Assembly (NCBI RefSeq): GCF_019455445.1
Contig: NZ_JAHWUS010000001.1
Span: 620,001 to 684,000 of the forward strand
DNA from: Pseudaquidulcibacter saccharophilus
Lineage (GTDB): Bacteria; Pseudomonadota; Alphaproteobacteria; Caulobacterales; Aquidulcibacteraceae
Reading direction: 5' to 3'
DNA: 64,000 nt
Numbering within the stretch: the first letter of the stretch is position 1; each line of letters opens with the position of its first letter. The position numbers and the translations under genes are program-made. Shown here piece after piece: positions 62,747-64,000 of the stretch. The notes beneath the pieces are model-generated. The model had not been told where the DNA came from, searched no databases, and worked only from the letters and a program-made list of their open reading frames with translations.

Positions 62747-64000
62747 TGTTTGAATTAAAATTTCCAGATGGCGCCATACGTCAATATGAAAATAATATCT
62801 CCCCATTAGAAATTGCCGAAGGCATTTCAAAATCACTTGCAAAGCGTGTGGTTGGGGCAAAAATCGACGGACAAGTTTGGGATTTATCGCGCCCAATCGA
62901 ACCCAAAGATACTCCACAAACATTTGAATTAATCAACCGTGATAGTGATGATGGCCTTGAAATTATTCGCCACGATGCAGCACATATTATGGCGCAAGCA
63001 GTACAGGAATTATTCCCTGATACTCAAATCACAATTGGCCCATCAATCGAAGATGGCTATTATTATGATTTTGTACGCGAAGATAAATTTTCGACTGATG
63101 ATTTCGAAAAAATCGAAGCTAAAATGCGTGAAATCGTTGATCGTGATTTACCAATCGTCCGTGAGGAATGGGACCGCGAAGTAGCAATTAAACATTTCAA
63201 TGAAATCGGTGAAATTTACAAAGCAAAAATCATCGAGGAAATCATCCCAGAAGGTGAAACCCTTACTGTTTATAAACAAGGTGACAATTGGAAAGATTTG
63301 TGCCGTGGACCGCATATGCCGTCCACTGGTCGTCTTGGTAAAGCCTTTAAATTGATGAAGCTTGCGGGGGCATATTGGCGTGGCGATGCAAAGAATGCAC
63401 AGCTTCAGCGTATTTATGGTACTGCATGGGCCGATGAAAAAGGTCTTAAAGATTATTTGGTTCGCCTTGAAGAAGCCGAAAAACGTGACCACCGTAAATT
63501 GGGTCGTCAATTAAACCTATTCCATATGCAAGAAGAAGCAAAAGGCATGGTTTTCTGGCATCCAAAAGGTTGGACCATGTATCGTGCGCTTGAAAACTAT
63601 ATTCGTCGTAAAATTGAAGCTTCTGATTATGTTGAGGTTAAAACCCCACAATTGATGGATAAAACCCTGTGGGAAAAATCTGGACATTGGGAAAAATTTG
63701 GCCACGCAATGTTTACTTGTGAGACTGTTGAAGAAGAAATTCTGGCGGTTAAACCAATGAACTGCCCGGGGCATGTCCAAATCTTTAACCAAGGGCAAAA
63801 ATCATATCGTGATTTGCCATTACGTATGGCGGAAATGGGTTGTTGTCACCGTTTTGAACCATCTGGTGGTTTGCACGGTATTATGCGTGTGCGTAACTTT
63901 ACCCAAGATGATGGCCACATTTTCTGTCGTGTTGATCAGATTTACTCGGAAACTAAGGATTTTTGCGAACTTTTACGCACCGTTTATAATGATTTGGGCG
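62746..64000 (+). CDS. thrS: Threonyl-tRNA synthetase (runs off the window)
   Basis: The first 418 codons of ThrS. An N-terminal TGS domain ([14 protein letters not shown]) is followed by the editing domain with [10 protein letters not shown], then the class II core with [19 protein letters not shown] and the motif 2 [14 protein letters not shown]. The 3' part lies beyond the window. Translation is coupled to yidD through a TAATG overlap. Confidence 0.97.
   Translation, partial: MFELKFPDGAIRQYENNISPLEIAEGISKSLAKRVVGAKIDGQVWDLSRPIEPKDTPQTFELINRDSDDGLEIIRHDAAHIMAQAVQELFPDTQITIGPSIEDGYYYDFVREDKFSTDDFEKIEAKMREIVDRDLPIVREEWDREVAIKHFNEIGEIYKAKIIEEIIPEGETLTVYKQGDNWKDLCRGPHMPSTGRLGKAFKLMKLAGAYWRGDAKNAQLQRIYGTAWADEKGLKDYLVRLEEAEKRDHRKLGRQLNLFHMQEEAKGMVFWHPKGWTMYRALENYIRRKIEASDYVEVKTPQLMDKTLWEKSGHWEKFGHAMFTCETVEEEILAVKPMNCPGHVQIFNQGQKSYRDLPLRMAEMGCCHRFEPSGGLHGIMRVRNFTQDDGHIFCRVDQIYSETKDFCELLRTVYNDLG

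Overview
The window is a chromosomal segment of an AT-rich alphaproteobacterium (G+C roughly 40 percent by eye). The lineage call rests on several gene neighbourhoods: a COQ9-family gene divergent from rpsU, rpmH-rnpA-yidC-yihA in a row, comF beside an NDUFAF5-like methyltransferase, a NifU-like scaffold gene followed by yidD and thrS, and fabA-fabB for unsaturated fatty acid synthesis. The order within Alphaproteobacteria cannot be settled from the sequence alone. No rRNA operon, CRISPR array, prophage or intact insertion sequence is visible. One tRNA (Arg, anticodon ACG) is present.

Layout. 0-3.6 kb: 3' end of a response-regulator gene, an SH3 protein, fabA-fabB, then a structured repeat, a second partial copy of the fabB 3' end, and a 38-residue acidic microprotein whose Shine-Dalgarno sequence lies in a hairpin. 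3.7-9.1 kb: secreted protein, Gld-type ABC exporter operon, ArnT-like glycosyltransferase. 9.2-17.3 kb: hemN, a TadG-like vWA protein, LuxR solo, tyrosine phosphatase, HxlR regulator divergent from a glutathione transferase, AMP nucleosidase and a HEPN-like protein. 17.4-22.3 kb: a hybrid PAS histidine kinase, tRNA-Arg, a membrane protein and a Zur-type regulator. 22.3-29.5 kb: second repeat copy, ffh-rpsP-rimM, TetR regulator, rph, mtaB and a hydrolase. 29.5-36.5 kb: TPP riboswitch and thiC, two tandem soluble chemoreceptors with CZB domains, and a CDF metal exporter. 36.6-39.7 kb: rpmH-rnpA-yidC-yihA.

40.4-45.7 kb is the most distinctive block and looks like a phosphorus-starvation island. 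It holds a phosphonate-type ABC importer in which the ATPase (PhnC) and the substrate-binding protein (PhnD) are one polypeptide joined by a transmembrane helix, then phnE, an OprP/OprO-like phosphate porin and a PstS-like lipoprotein. Pho-box-like repeats precede the fused gene and the porin. 45.8-64 kb returns to housekeeping genes: mutT, an orphan Flp pilin, purD, a corA-ogt-ABC operon, tadA, rluB, a CPBP protease, comF, coq9/rpsU, purH, a CapD-like nucleotide-sugar dehydratase, a NifU-like scaffold, yidD and the 5' part of thrS.

Points that stand out are the PhnC-PhnD fusion, a family of structured intergenic repeats with compensatory changes (3.1, 22.4 and a relic at 55.9 kb), the duplicated fabB tail, an apparent non-ATG start (CTG) for rpsU, and the near-identical core of the two tandem chemoreceptors. 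All functional calls come from reading motifs and contexts; no database search was run.
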